64,000 nucleotides of DNA from Xiphophorus maculatus (taxonomy: Eukaryota > Chordata > Actinopteri > Cyprinodontiformes > Poeciliidae): positions 8,048,501 to 8,112,500 of the forward strand of contig NC_036447.1 in assembly GCF_002775205.1 (NCBI RefSeq), given 5' to 3'. How positions within the stretch are numbered: position 1 is the stretch's first letter; each line of letters begins with the position of its first letter. The position numbers and the translations under genes were made by a program. Below are positions 1-26,025 of the stretch, one piece after another. The notes beneath the pieces are model-generated. The model saw nothing but the letters and a program-made list of their open reading frames with translations. It was not told the DNA's origin and searched no databases.

Positions 1-414
1 TAAAAGTAAATGGTACAGCGTAGTAAGAATACTCCTAAATGTAATTTTTTTTCAAAAAGTTACTCAAGTAAATTTGTCTGAATGGAGGTAACAATTTATG
101 AAAATCTGTCTATTAGTTATAAGAGAACATTATTCTACACTTAACACATTTATTCCACCTGTCTGCATTAAATAAAATTACATAAATCAGTCCAAACGCA
201 ACAATGACTTTTCTCAGCCGCTGGGTGAGGCATGAGAGTCTTGTAAGTCCCACCCTGATTTAATCTCCTGAACGCCTCATCTTGTCCGTTGTATCAAGGT
301 TTATTATCGTTAGTCTGCTGGTTCATATTTTATTTTACTAAAATAGATTCGTCTCTCTCTACAATGCTGAATAAATGGCGCTCTCTCCTCCCTGCATCCA
401 TCCAGCCTGTGGCC

Positions 415-457
415 TCACACACACACACCCACACACACACACCCACACACGCACACA
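415..457. repeat. (CA)n microsatellite
   Basis: Mostly uninterrupted CA dinucleotides with a few CCA interruptions. Confidence 0.9.
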
Positions 458-925
458 GAGACTGTCTCTCCGGTTTCACTTTTTTTTAGGTTCGCGTCCA
501 GTTCAACCAGCTGTTTCTTTTAACTCTTGGCTGATTTATCGCCCTACCTGAATGTTGCTATCCGTCTGGAGGATACAGAACCGAGCAGCTTCCACTCCCT
601 TCGCTCCATCTCTACAGCATCAGCACCGCACGCTTCCTCGGCGTCCCAATGTTCACAGCTGTAGCTCTAACGCGCCCCCTGCTGGTGGATTGTTTCCACT
701 GTAACTCTACATATTACAGGTCATCATTGTCACAAAATATGTGTGTGCATTTTTAGATAGCTCTTTTAATTTATTGTGTTGAAATTTACATGTTATCATT
801 AACTATATTGTCTTCCTGGGATAAATAAAGTAGATCTTATACATATATTTTTTTAATAATTCAAAATTGCACCTAGATAATTAACTCAAATGTGAATTTT
901 GGTTAAGACATGATTGTCTCAACTA

Positions 926-1335
926 TGCCTGTCACAATAAGCAATAAATCAGTTAATTGTATGATAAATTAAAACAAGCTTGATCATTTCCATTTGCATG
1001 ATTTACCATGATTTCTACCAAAAACTGGGTGACAAAAGTCTGGTGCTTAGGTCTCAATTAACTCTTTTTCTAAAGGACAATTTTGTTTACAGAGACTTCA
1101 TAATTAATTTTAATTGTTGTTTCTCTTGTGTTGTTTATTTATTTTGGATATTTAAAATGTCTTCCAGTTATTTTGTTAAATGTTTATTATAGCCTAGAAT
1201 GTGTTCTTACATGACTACGCTGTTATCATTACGTTACTTGAAAATGTTCTCAAAACAACAATGTTATCATTTATCATAATGACTTTTTTGGCAATTTATT
1301 ATCCAGCAAAATGTTTTTATTGTTACAGGTCCATT
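926..1335. mobile_element. Short non-autonomous DNA element, copy 1
   Basis: About 410 bases beginning GCCTGTCACAATA and ending with the near-complement TATTGTTACAGG(T)C. The interior is AT-rich without coding capacity. A clearly related copy with many shared blocks, including TTTCCATTTGCATGATTTA and TTTGTTTACAGAGACTT, lies at about 13155-13511 inside a pex6 intron. The superfamily is not certain; the terminal style is hAT-like. Confidence 0.55.
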
Positions 1336-1543
1336 CACAACTGTGAACCACAATGAGTTAGATGAATCTTTAATATTAATTGACTTTGCCATGAGAAGTG
1401 GCAATAGTTGGTCCAACAACTCTTGTCCCACAAAAAGTACATCACAAATATCTTCATGAGATTCTGTTAATGTTTGTGTTTAATCCTGATATACATTCAA
1501 GTTTTAAAAATGACTAAACACAAGCAATAAAATAAATACGTAA

Positions 1544-1548
1544 GCAAA

Positions 1549-1579
<31 letters not shown>

Positions 1580-1581
1580 AT
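1544..1581. repeat. (AAAT)n microsatellite
   Basis: About nine AAAT/AATA units in tandem. Confidence 0.9.
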
Positions 1582-1944
1582 GTTTTCTTCAGTTTCAAAA
1601 TACTTTCTTCAGATTTTTTTTTGGTTTCAAATTTCAAAATGTTTTTTTTTTTAACATACTATAGCCCCAATTTCTTTTGATATAAATTCACTTATTTTCA
1701 AAACTGATTTAACAGAAGCGAAGATTAGAATAAATGAAAATAAGATTTTTTGCTTGCACAATAATTTTTCTCGGTTCAAAATTATATTTTAGTTTGAAAT
1801 TCTTTTTTTATTCGTTTCAATTTTTCCCCCAACAAACTCTATGGTCCTAGCTGTATACATTTTCGCGTGGTGTTCCTCTTCTGGTCCACTGGGTGGCGCT
1901 ACCGACACCTGGAGGCAACTATAAAGCGGTGAGGAAGCTCCAAC

Positions 1945-16494
<14,550 letters not shown>

Positions 16495-16629
16495 AAAACC
16501 TCTGTGAGGCGTTTCATCAGGCGTAGCTGCTAAATGTAACATTAAGACAACGTGCGAGTTCTGAGTTGACGCTTTTCACCGTTTTTATTTTTCTAACATG
16601 TAAATGACACGAAGAAAGAAGCGCATGCT

Positions 16630-16635
16630 AATAAA
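16630..16635 (+). terminator. Polyadenylation signal of pex6
   Basis: AATAAA about 135 bases after the pex6 stop codon. The same signal is present in the duplicated block near 42852. Confidence 0.7.
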
Positions 16636-18200
16636 TCAGTGAAAAGACTTTAAATATTTACTGTGGATATCTCTTCTTTTTATTTTTATTTTCTAAATGA
16701 CTTTGAAATGGTTACATTGAATAAGATTTCCATTAATATTTCAAATTAAGAGAAATAAATATTTTTGATACTGATATTTGACACTTTTAGGTCAGTTATA
16801 ATTACTAAAATTATTTCAGTTTCCCAAATGTCACAATAATTACTTTTTTAATTAATAATTTAAGCATCAGTGATTTGATCTTATATCATTTTCCATCCAG
16901 TATAAAAATGCTAGAGTAAAAATCTTAATCATATAATTAGAAAGTTGCCTCTTAATACAGATTCACATGGCAGAAACATTTTTTCTATGCTTGTTTTTGT
17001 GTGTGTGTATTAGAGTCCAAATTAGCTAATTTTTCAGGTTACCACACTTGTATTAAGCCAACATTCATGTATTAAAATGTTTTATTGGTCTAATTGTAAA
17101 TATGATGCATGTTTTTTTTTCTTTAAACTTTAATAGTGAAAATATTGTATAAAACCTGCATCAGAGCAAAGTAAAGCTAAGCGACGGGGAAAATCGATCA
17201 AATGCAACAAATGTAAAATTTTATTTTAATTTTTAGCAAAGGTACTTTTAAGTCTTAAAAATGTACTGTATTTTACAGGAAAGTTAAACTCGCACAACGA
17301 TTTGTAATACGAACAAAATTGATAATTTATTACAAAATATAACACTCGTCAAGAAAAGACCAAACTTCACAATGTAGAAACTGTTGCTGAAAACTGAAAC
17401 CGACATTCAGTTTGACTGACTTTACAACAGCGGAGTAAAACTACACTGCAATTACAAAAATATTCAATTCAAACAATATCCTTAAAAGAAAACGAATAAT
17501 GGCATTTTTCTTTTAAACGTCACTGGAGCAAAAATAATGAAGCTGCAAATCTTCAACATAATGACAGAAAGTTACAGTATTTGTGATTTGGACCAATTTT
17601 AAAGTAAAATGTTAAACTAAACTTTCGTACATGCTGAACTGTGATGGGTGACTTTCAAAAACAAAACCACAAAACAAAAATTTACGTTTTGTAAAAAACC
17701 AAACTGCAACAGTATCAAGTGCTGATGCATCATAGCAACATGAAATTAATGTTTTAACATTGAAAATCTCAATGAGCGAACACATCTGTAAACACCCCGT
17801 AAATTACATTCAAAATGTACAGAAAGATGCAACAGTGTACCAGGACCAGCAGAGAATAAATGCATTTCTGCTAAAGATGTTTGAAAACTCAAATTTGCTA
17901 GAAAAACAAATCTAATTTTGAGATTACTCAGAAATTATTTTTAAAAACTCAGACATTTCAGGAATTTAAAAAAAAATCGACTTTTGGAAAGTTCCTCAGT
18001 AGCAAAAATCGAACATTTCTAACTTTGGAAAACAAAACATTTTTCAAGATTTGTTTTCTAGCAAAATTTGAATTTTGTTTTATCTACAATGGCCCTAATA
18101 TGCTCTCATGCTAACTCAACGTAATCGCAGAAAGCAGCGTTTCTCTTCATGGATAAAGTTTGTTAAAAGTGACGGAATGAGCTCTTATGCGTTGAAGTGT
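16636..18200. other. Intergenic DNA between pex6 and the H1 tail
   Basis: AT-rich and without open frames of note. It contains part of the TCTGAG/CTCAGA repeat family (about 17870-18105). All of it is duplicated at 42857-44422. Confidence 0.7.
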
Positions 18201-18201
18201 T

Positions 18202-18217
18202 GGCTCTTAAAAGAGCC
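18202..18217 (-). promoter_or_regulatory. Histone 3' stem-loop of the truncated H1 copy
   Basis: On the minus strand GGCTCT-TTTA-AGAGCC, a 6-bp stem with a 4-base loop, the SLBP-binding element of replication-dependent histone mRNAs. An AAGAGCTC motif about 15 bases further on resembles the U7 snRNA target (histone downstream element). Both are retained although the gene body is gone. Confidence 0.85.
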
Positions 18218-18249
18218 TTTGTTTAGCTGATGTCTGACAGGGATGGAGT

Positions 18250-18562
18250 TCACTTCTTGGCTGCTGCCTTCTTCACTTTGGGCTTAGCGGTCTTCTTCGC
18301 TGGAGCTTTCTTAGCTGCTGCCTTCATAGGGCTCTTAGTGGCCTTCTTGACCGCCTTCTTAGGGCTCTTCGCTGCCTTCTTGATGGCTGCTGGCTTCTTG
18401 GCCTTCTTAGGAGACTTCTTGGCAGCAGCAGCCGCAGGTTTCTTGGCTGCTACTTTCTTGGCCTTCTTGGCCGGCGCCGCTGCGGGTTTCTTAGCTTTAG
18501 CAGCGGGTTTCTTGGCTTTAGCAGCGGGTTTCTTCGCGGGCTTCTTCGCCTTGGTGTCGGCC
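18250..18562 (-). pseudogene. Histone H1 C-terminal tail fragment
   Basis: Encodes only the Lys/Ala/Pro-rich tail of histone H1 ([20 protein letters not shown] and onward to AAAKK-stop), about 103 residues, without the globular winged-helix domain, start codon or promoter. It equals the tail of the full H1 gene at 44471-45094 apart from repeat-length changes in the KPAA units and a few substitutions. The frame is still open. Homology stops abruptly at 18562 in the middle of the gene, at the edge of the 2.1-kb duplication; upstream DNA is unrelated. The open frame at its 5' edge begins with TTG, not ATG. Best read as a dead duplicate. Confidence 0.9.
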
Positions 18563-20090
18563 AAGGCAATATAGACTACAAATATCTCTAAAACATTTTC
18601 TGTGACTGAGTACAGATTATTTTAATTTATTTGTTAATGAAAAAAAATCCAATATTGGCAACAAGATAATTTACAGTACAGAACATTTCATGGAAAGATA
18701 TTTAATTTCCATAATTCCATTCAAAAAGTCAAACTTTAATAGATTCCAGATTCAGGACCCACAACTTAAGACGATTGCAAGTATTTGTTTATTTTTACAT
18801 AATTTGGGCTATCAGGAGAGTTAAATGCAAAGGCTACAGCACTACTACAATTTTTTTAATTTCCACAACAGTATGCATATTGACAGTTTTGAACTGTATA
18901 CTTTAGATTAATTAAATGTAAAAATTACGATATACACTGCTAGAAAAATTATAGTATATTTTTGTAATTGCCACAGCAGTATGCATATTGAACAGTTTCG
19001 AACTGTATACTTTATAATTATTGAATGCAAAAACTACGGTATACATTGCTAGAAAAATGAAAGTATGTTTCTGTAATTGTCACAACAGTATGCATTTTCA
19101 ACAGCTACTAACTGTATTATTTAAGAAAGATGAGTGCAAAAACTACAGTATGTACTACTAGAAAAATGACAGCATATTACTGTTAAAAGTATTACAAGAT
19201 TTTTTTTTAACAGCAGGGCAATGTAAATTTTCTGAAAAAAACCCAGTAAAAATTAATTTTTTTCCTAATTATCTTATTTACGGTAATTACTTGCTAAAGA
19301 AACAGTCTAAAACTGATTTCCAATTTACGGTTTTAAATTTTCATGGTTTACTTTATTTAACTGGAAAATTTACGGATATTTTTTACAGTGCAAGCCTCAC
19401 GTTCAAATGTATTTGTTCAAGACATTTTAGTAACAAGGAAGTGCTTTACATCATGAAAACACAAAAACATAATAAACATTTAGAAAACCAATAGCAGACA
19501 ATAAAATTATCAATACACATCAAATATGTTTGTGCCTGGGAAAGATCCAAAACGTTCAAACTGAGAGGCTTTAACCATTTCTGGTTCAGTGGGAGTGGAG
19601 GGTGTGACTGACAGCCTGCGGTAGTGGGGCCTCCTTCAGGTGAAGCTTCTGGAGAAAAACGATAAATAAATGGAGGAAATTTCACAATAACTAGAAGCAG
19701 CTTCTCTGGAAAACAAACCACAACCAACAATCCCTGATCACCTGGTTTAGATGTTCATTCAAATCCTGTTTGAATATTTACAGTTTCATCAGAGCTACAG
19801 ATTTTTGATTTGATTTATTATCTGCATTTTCTAAACAAACTGATTTTGTCCCATCATATTTAGCTGTGGATCCTGGAGGCCTGACGACAGAACCTCTTCT
19901 GTTCAGCTCCACTGGTTCTGTTCTGAGTGAGCAGGAAAGAACCCGGTTGTCCTGCAGGATGAAACTCTGTCATGGTTCTGCTCAGAAAACACCAGGCAGT
20001 TCAGAAAGACTATTTAAATGGAGGAGCTCCAGGTAATGAAATTAAATCAGACTTATATAATGTCTCAAAGGCATCATTACCAGCATCAAT
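18563..20090. other. AT-rich DNA with a 108-bp tandem repeat
   Basis: No gene seen. Includes the tandem repeat at 18840-19190 listed separately. Confidence 0.6.
18840..19190. repeat. 108-bp tandem repeat, about three copies
   Basis: The word CAGTATGCAT starts at 18869, 18977 and 19086, giving periods of 108 and 109. Each unit also carries GAACTGTATACTT-like, GCTAGAAAAAT and AATTxxCACA blocks in the same order. Units are diverged, so the array is old. Confidence 0.85.
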
Positions 20091-20099
20091 TTTCAAAGG

Positions 20100-20761
20100 T
20101 TTTTATTAGTTCTTTACATATAATTTCCAGTGCAAGCAGTTTGTAACTAAAATTACAATCTTACATTACAACTTATACATCATTTCATTAACAAAAATGG
20201 GAATATTATAACCAAAGGATGGGAGAGGGTGATCGATATTCTATGTCACATTAGAGAAAAAAAACAAACCAAAAAAAAAAAAAAGCAAAACAGTTATTTA
20301 ACAATATTCTGTAGTACATCTGGCACTTTCCATACCAAAACATCATCCTCTCTTTTATTCCCACAGCTCATCTTCCAAATATAGTCTTTTACCAATGAAC
20401 CTACTATCTTTATAACATTTATTTCTGTTATCTCATGATTTTTATATATTAAAATATTTCTTGATTTCCATATTGCTTCTTTTACACAATTAATTACAAT
20501 CCACCACAACAATTCATTTCTTTCCCAGCCATCTTTCAACAAACCATAGGCTATCTTTTCGTAAGTTAGCTCCTCCCTAAACAACTCATTCAACCATGGT
20601 GCCATTAGAGACCATACTTTCCTGACTATAGGGCATATCCAAAACAAATGTTTCTTTGCAAAGCTTACGATTTTGAAATTGTTGTCCAACCAGAGCCAAT
20701 ATATTAACAACTTAATCCTCATTACAGTCCGCCATGGTTGTTGTTTTCTTCCCGGTTGCAC
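20100..20761 (-). mobile_element. L1/Tx1-like LINE, ORF2 C-terminal fragment
   Basis: A 155-codon open frame at 20294-20761 encodes a stretch with KHLFWICPIVRKVW, the C-terminal zinc-binding-type region found after the reverse transcriptase of L1/Tx1-clade LINEs, followed by W-rich helical sequence. The rest of the element is missing, as expected of a 5'-truncated insertion. About 190 bases of 3' region, including an A/C-rich tract, follow toward 20100. Confidence 0.65.
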
Positions 20762-22560
20762 ATATCAGCAGAATAGTGCCGTTTGTCGAGCATCACCAGT
20801 GTAGATCAGCCATCATTAATGGACGCTATGAATTCTGTGAAATCTGAATCAGTGTAATTCGATGGCTGAGTTTTATTTAGCATTATCAGTTTAATCAGGG
20901 CTAAATACAACTGCAAGCAACGCTTTACTGTTTAAAACCATAAACCACTTTACTTTTACACACTACTCTGTTGGTTTTCAATATAAATCCCATTAAATAT
21001 GCCAAATATGATCAAATGTTGAAATGTTTAAGAAGGGGAGGAGGGTAGCATAATTTTGCAAAGCAGAGCAGTTTTGTGCTTCTGTCTCATCACTTTGTAA
21101 TTTAAAATAATCAGTAGGTTTATCTTTATGCGCTTATCTTATCTAAGCTAGGCGGGATGAGTGCGACCTGGCCGTTCAGATTCAGGACACATTTGAATCG
21201 GACACGTATCGGATACCCAAGAGGCCTGGGTCGCATTCGAAAAGAATCCAACCTGTGCTGTTCAGACTGACATGAAAAGATCAGATACAGGTCGCATTAA
21301 GGCAAAGAAATCGGAATTGGGTCACTTCAGGCTGCGGTGTGAACAGAGCCTTAGACTTAGCAATAAAACAACGTAGAGGGTTTAAAAGTGCAGAATAGCT
21401 GTACTTTTAAACATAGAAATGATAAGAGACATGAGTAAAACAGTATGTAATCTGGCAGAAAGTAGTAAAATGCAATAAGAGCAGGAACCAAGAAGAGATC
21501 AGATAATAAATGTGAATCTATTCTATTCTATTCTATATCACCCCTACTTTTCTCAACAGTTAGTCAAACTACATGATTATAAATTTTCATCAGATTTATA
21601 ATCAGAACAGAGCTGGTGTGTATAAACTCTTTCATTCAGGTAAACGACAGCCTCAGGATACGACAGCCTTTCTGAGGCTCTTTTCAGTGGTACTGGATCC
21701 GTTAAACATATTTCTACCAAACAATCCAGTTTCTGTGGAAATACACTTGCAGGGTGTGGAGATGTCAAAGATTACATTAACATAGAACACTGTGGGCTTT
21801 TCTTTCAGTTCCTGGTAATTATCCTACACTGTAACTGCAAACATTGTATTTAATTATTAATAATGAATCAGTTTAATCAAATGCCTAACAACACTCACTT
21901 TTAATAAGTTACTTGGTCTTTGTGGATGAAAAGTCTCACCAACTCACTACTCAGGTTAATTTAGAAAGAGCACGCCTTTGATGATTGTGCGTCTTTTTGT
22001 CTTGGAATGTATCTTAAGAATACTATATCCACGTAAAAAGAGCTTTACTTGAAGTTTTTTCCTCTTTGTGTTACTTTCTACTTCTCCCCTCACTAAATTT
22101 CAGAGAACATTGAACACTTTGCATCTCTGCGACATTTCAGTTTAACAATATTGTTTTCCATGGAAAAGTCTGGACCATATTCACTCATAACTTACAATGC
22201 CAAGATGTCTTTGCTATTTGCTTTATGTACAGATAAACAAAAATATATCAAGTTATTTTAGGTTTGTAATACTTAAATCACACAATATAATTTTATTGGT
22301 TTTTACATAGTGGAATATTTGATTCTGTTGAGGCATTTGGTTTATATATGACAGGTATCCCACAATGTATTGGGCCACCAGCAGCAGCAACTAATTAAAT
22401 CACTTTATTTATTACAAAAATTGGTTTTAAGATGTTTAAGACGAAAACACAGACTCCAAGGCTTCTTCTATCCAACCAGTTCATGAAAACTTTTCAGAGC
22501 GCTTATTCACTCGTTTTTAGCATTTACATTTGCGTGAAACTGCAACATGAGTGAGATGTA
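20762..22560. other. Intergenic DNA with an old repeat
   Basis: No gene seen. Around 21140-21355 lies sequence rich in CAGGTCGCATTAAGGC and GTGTGAACAGAGCC that I recognise as a frequent teleost DNA repeat of uncertain class. Confidence 0.4.
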
Positions 22561-22639
22561 TGTTCGTTTTCATGACCACCACTCTGCTTGATGGTATATT
22601 TATACATGACAGCGAGCCATCTTGTCCTTCCAAACAGAC

Positions 22640-23300
22640 TCCATGGATGCTGCTTGGAAGAATGGGACGGCTCCGAACTTTGTATGGAGTTACTCTGGTC
22701 CTGCTCAACTTTTAAACATACAGAGATTTTTGTTTCAATATCCTTGTTCTTATCTTCTTTTAATTTAATTGAGGAATTTTATTTATTAAAAGAAAAGTAA
22801 AAATTTCTGTTTAACTGTACAATGCCATGTTTTAAAAAATGTCCCAAGCAACAATAAAATATTTCAAAAAACAAACAAAGGAAAGACCTGTCATGGATGG
22901 TGGCTCATGGGATCCTCCCGGTCAGAACCGTTATGCTGTCCCGCGGCATGTCGGCGACGTCCATCTGCCCCCGACCCGGTTGTGGCGTACCGGAATCGGT
23001 GAGGCGCCTGCTGTAGGAGTGCAGCAGTCCCAGCAGCGGCGGCCTGGCTCTCCGGATGAGGCAGGTGGGAAGGACGGGATCCCCTCTGAGCACCAGCGCT
23101 GCTTGGAAGTACCGGATGGCTCCGAACTTTGTAAGAAGTCATCCCGGTTCTACTCAACTTTTAAACACACAGAAACTTTTAAAAATGTAATTTTCTTATC
23201 TTCCTTTAGCTTAATTGAACTAATTGTTTTTATTAAGAAAAAAGTGAACATGAAGAAAAGAATTTCTGTATAATATTGCAATACCATGCTTCAAATGTTT
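22640..23300. repeat. Local duplication, period about 455 bp, flanking a GC-rich island
   Basis: About 22640-22860 and 23095-23300 share GCTCCGAACTTTGTA, CTCAACTTTTAAACA(T/C)ACAGA and a following TTCTTATCTTC-rich tail. Between them, about 22895-23095 is distinctly GC-rich in an otherwise AT-rich setting and stays open in more than one frame, but I cannot assign it to a protein family. Confidence 0.6.
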
Positions 23301-23754
23301 TAAGTATCAAACTGTTTTCAATATTTTCTGTCAAAGTTTGAGCAGAGAAGCAAATAAAAAACAGAAGCCATGAAATGTTTCAATCAAGTAATTTCTTATT
23401 ATATAAGCAGTTTTAGTAAACAAAAGCTAGGCTTTGGTTGTTGATTAAGTAATTACAACATACTCAGATTTATTAAGTTAACTTAAGTTATGGTCACTGA
23501 AATTTCACAAGTTAATGGAACTCAAAATTATAAACCTGTTGGGTTTTTTAGGCAGTGAATTTGCATATTTTTAAGTAAGGTGAACTAATTAGATTTTACA
23601 GTGTATCTCTGGACCTGAGATGCTACTCACACATAGAACCTGGACTTCCTGCAACAACTCAAGAAGTCTGACTTTCCACTGTCCAGCCTGTCCTGTGTTC
23701 ATCCATCACTATGTGGTCTGGATCATCCACAGAAGAAGATAGGTTCACACTGCA

Positions 23755-23778
23755 GGGTTAGGGGTTAGGGTTAGGGTT
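23755..23778. repeat. Short interstitial telomere-like repeat
   Basis: Four TTAGGG-type units, one of them TTAGGGG. Immediately followed by a direct repeat and a hairpin (see next entry). Confidence 0.75.
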
Positions 23779-23823
23779 GCACTAGTACGTTGCACTAGTA
23801 CAACAAATATGTACTAGTGCAAC
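23776..23823. repeat. 13-bp direct and inverted repeat
   Basis: GTTGCACTAGTAC occurs twice in tandem (23776-23788 and 23789-23801), then its exact inverse GTACTAGTGCAAC at 23811-23823 after a 9-base AT-rich loop. Confidence 0.9.
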
Positions 23824-23998
23824 GTTTAATTCATGTTTCCAGTTTGGGATGAGTCTTCTTAATTTAAACTTCCTTATCAACCAAAACACCTGAACTTATA
23901 AATCGAGACATCTAAAGAACCCTCAGTTCTTTAGAGAGGATTATCAGGGCTCAACTTCTCTAGGACTTGTAGAGGTCTAGATGGGAAGAAGGTCAAGC

Positions 23999-24835
23999 TA
24001 TTGGCTCTACGTCACTAATCATTCAAAGCGTCATGACGGACGTCGGAAGTGAGGATCTGGAGTGTTGAACTGAGCGACTGAAGTTGTTTTTGTCAGTCTA
24101 TTCCCGGCTTCTTCTTGTTCGAGTTGAGTTCATTTGTCTTTGCGCGTAACACACCTGGTTGGGGCTCATAAATGGAGGTATTTACAGAAGCGTGAAACAG
24201 CTAGCTACCTCCTCCCTCCTGACGTGTTGATCAAATTACCGACTTTGACTGAATTCACACCAAATGATTTATATCACTATGTCATAAACAGCGGTTCCCT
24301 TTACACCGGAGCAGCATTAAAAACGTACAGAAGACGCTAACCAGTTTTTTTCTTCGTACATGCTAGGCTACAGGACGGTGGGGGGCTGTTTCCATGGTTA
24401 CTGACGGTTAGACGCGTACCTTCTCCATAATGCGATAGTTGATATCTTTCTAAGCATACATACATATAAAGTATATGGAGGTTAATCTTCTTACCTTGTA
24501 AAAAATAAAATAAAATAAAAATCCCCGGTTACACTGCCTGCCAACATGACCATAATGGTCAAGGTTTTTTTTGACCATAGTGGTCAGGTTGGCTCCTATC
24601 CATCGCCGCCGCATCTTTCCTTGTTAAAGGTTATGAAATAAAATGACAAGTTTGTTTTTCACTCCTGTCTTTTTGTGCAGCCGACCGCGCAGCACCCTGT
24701 GACCATTTTTACTTCGAAATCAACTAAATAACAGCGATATTAGGGGTTTAAGGCAACGCGTTGATAGTTTTGACGTCCGTTATGGCGGAGCGGGCAGAGT
24801 TTCGGAGAGAGTGACGTCACGTGTAAAGGGTCAAT
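23999..24835 (+). mobile_element. ISL2EU/YqaJ-type DNA transposon remnant
   Basis: The two ends carry related inverted sequences: TATTGGCTCT-ACGTCACT at the left and, inverted, TATTGACCCTTTACACGTGA at the right, both continuing to a shared AT(A/G)ACGGACGTC block. An open frame at 24134-24340 encodes NDLYHYVINSGSLYTGAALK, resembling the N-terminal part of the YqaJ-domain proteins of ISL2EU transposons, whose family pattern is ALKAYKSL. The YqaJ nuclease domain itself is absent, so this copy is a non-autonomous derivative. Family assignment is from memory of the motif. Confidence 0.5.
24541..24592. repeat. 22-bp imperfect hairpin
   Basis: CCAACATGACCATAATGGTC and its continuation to 24562 are mirrored at 24571-24592 with two mismatches, separated by an 8-base loop of mainly T. 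It lies inside the transposon remnant. Confidence 0.85.
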
Positions 24836-26025
24836 AGAAAAATAAATAAAAAGGAACAGAAGTCAGTGCAAAAGCCTTGGGAAGATAGAAAGACATAGTG
24901 TGTAGAAGGATCCCATGCTGGTCTGCCTGAACTTGGCCCATAAAGCCATTTCGGATCATTTCTCTTGAACTCATTTCTGTACATCATAAAATCTTTGCTT
25001 AATCAGCAGGAAGCAGTTTAACTCCCGAGTTATGTTTTTAGTAACTCAAAAGTTCCTGCTCTCACATAAAGTCCAGTAAGAGGACCTCACTGGACCCAGC
25101 TAAGAGTAGGTTTTATGTCTCTGTCAGTTTGACCTCGTTTTCCTTGTTCTCACCCGCTGTGATGCCACAAGGTTAATTTCGCTGATTTTACTCGTGTGTT
25201 TGAAGAGGAAAATACAAATTTCCACAGCGCTCCAATGTAAAGATGTAAAACAAAAATTTATTCCACCGTTTTTTGCGCCATCCTTTGCAAGAGCAAAATT
25301 CCAAAATAACCTCCACAAAACAAACTACGGTTGGAAAACCGTGTGGCTCTGTCGATTTTACTTGCAGCGCCTTTCCTTCTCTCTGCTATCCTCTGACCTT
25401 CGCTAAGGCACACCTCATTTACATAAATTGCAAAATGGCCAATTAAGTTATAAAGCATACAAACTTAAAATTAAACACTTATTCACAATAAAACATTACG
25501 AAATTAGCTACATGCAATATAATACTGATACCTAAACCTCAACAAATGCACTTATTAAATTACTAATTAAACAAATAAGTTTAGACAGCAACTGAATATT
25601 TTGTACATTAACTTGGCCTCCACACCCACATTGCCCCATCCAAGCTATATACTGAGGAAGGAGTGATCCAGTCAAACCAGCTTCTGTTGAGCAAATGTTC
25701 TGAAGAATAAAATTTCAGTTGAGTGGGAGTTATGTGTACATTTCTGGGGTATTTCAGTTGACGTTTTTATTAGTAACTATTGGCCAATATGACTGTTTCA
25801 ACCAGTCCACCCCCACAGTAACTGAGAGTATAAAAAGGCTGATCCACTACCTGGTCTTATATCAGCTCAAGCAGGACTTCAGAAAATCATCTTGGTCAAG
25901 TTGAGGCAAGTAAGAATTATCTGTTGAACAAACAGGTTTGTATTGATGCAAGCCATAATTTCTCCTGAGATTAATGTTGGTTCTTGGTTGTTTCTCTGTC
26001 AGGTTTCATTGTTCTCTAGGAAAAC
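24836..26025. other. Intergenic DNA upstream of the lipoxygenase
   Basis: No gene seen. An exon-like GAGGCAAG/GTAAGA junction near 25900-25915 could be part of an upstream non-coding first exon of the lipoxygenase, but this is not supported further. Confidence 0.4.

Larger units (their letters stand above)
1..1944. other. Upstream intergenic DNA of pex6
   Basis: No convincing coding exon. Holds a (CA)n tract at about 415-457, an (AAAT)n tract at about 1544-1581 and a short non-autonomous DNA element at 926-1335. The first 75 bases resemble the dispersed repeat also seen at 8579-8690. On the minus strand around 535-640 a short open stretch starts with ATG and ends at a good donor (CAG/GTAGGG), so a first exon of a divergently transcribed neighbour is possible but unproven. 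A TATA-like ATAAAG lies about 20 bases before the pex6 ATG, too close to be its TATA box unless the true start is further on. Confidence 0.4.

Noticed and set aside
1920-1926. TATA box for pex6
   Set aside because: Only about 20 bases before the chosen ATG, which is too near for the normal 25-30 base spacing plus a 5' UTR.
18230-18574. Plus-strand open frame antisense to the H1 tail
   Set aside because: Alanine/phenylalanine/leucine-rich translation is the mirror of lysine/alanine codons in H1; the same shadow appears at 44451-45104.
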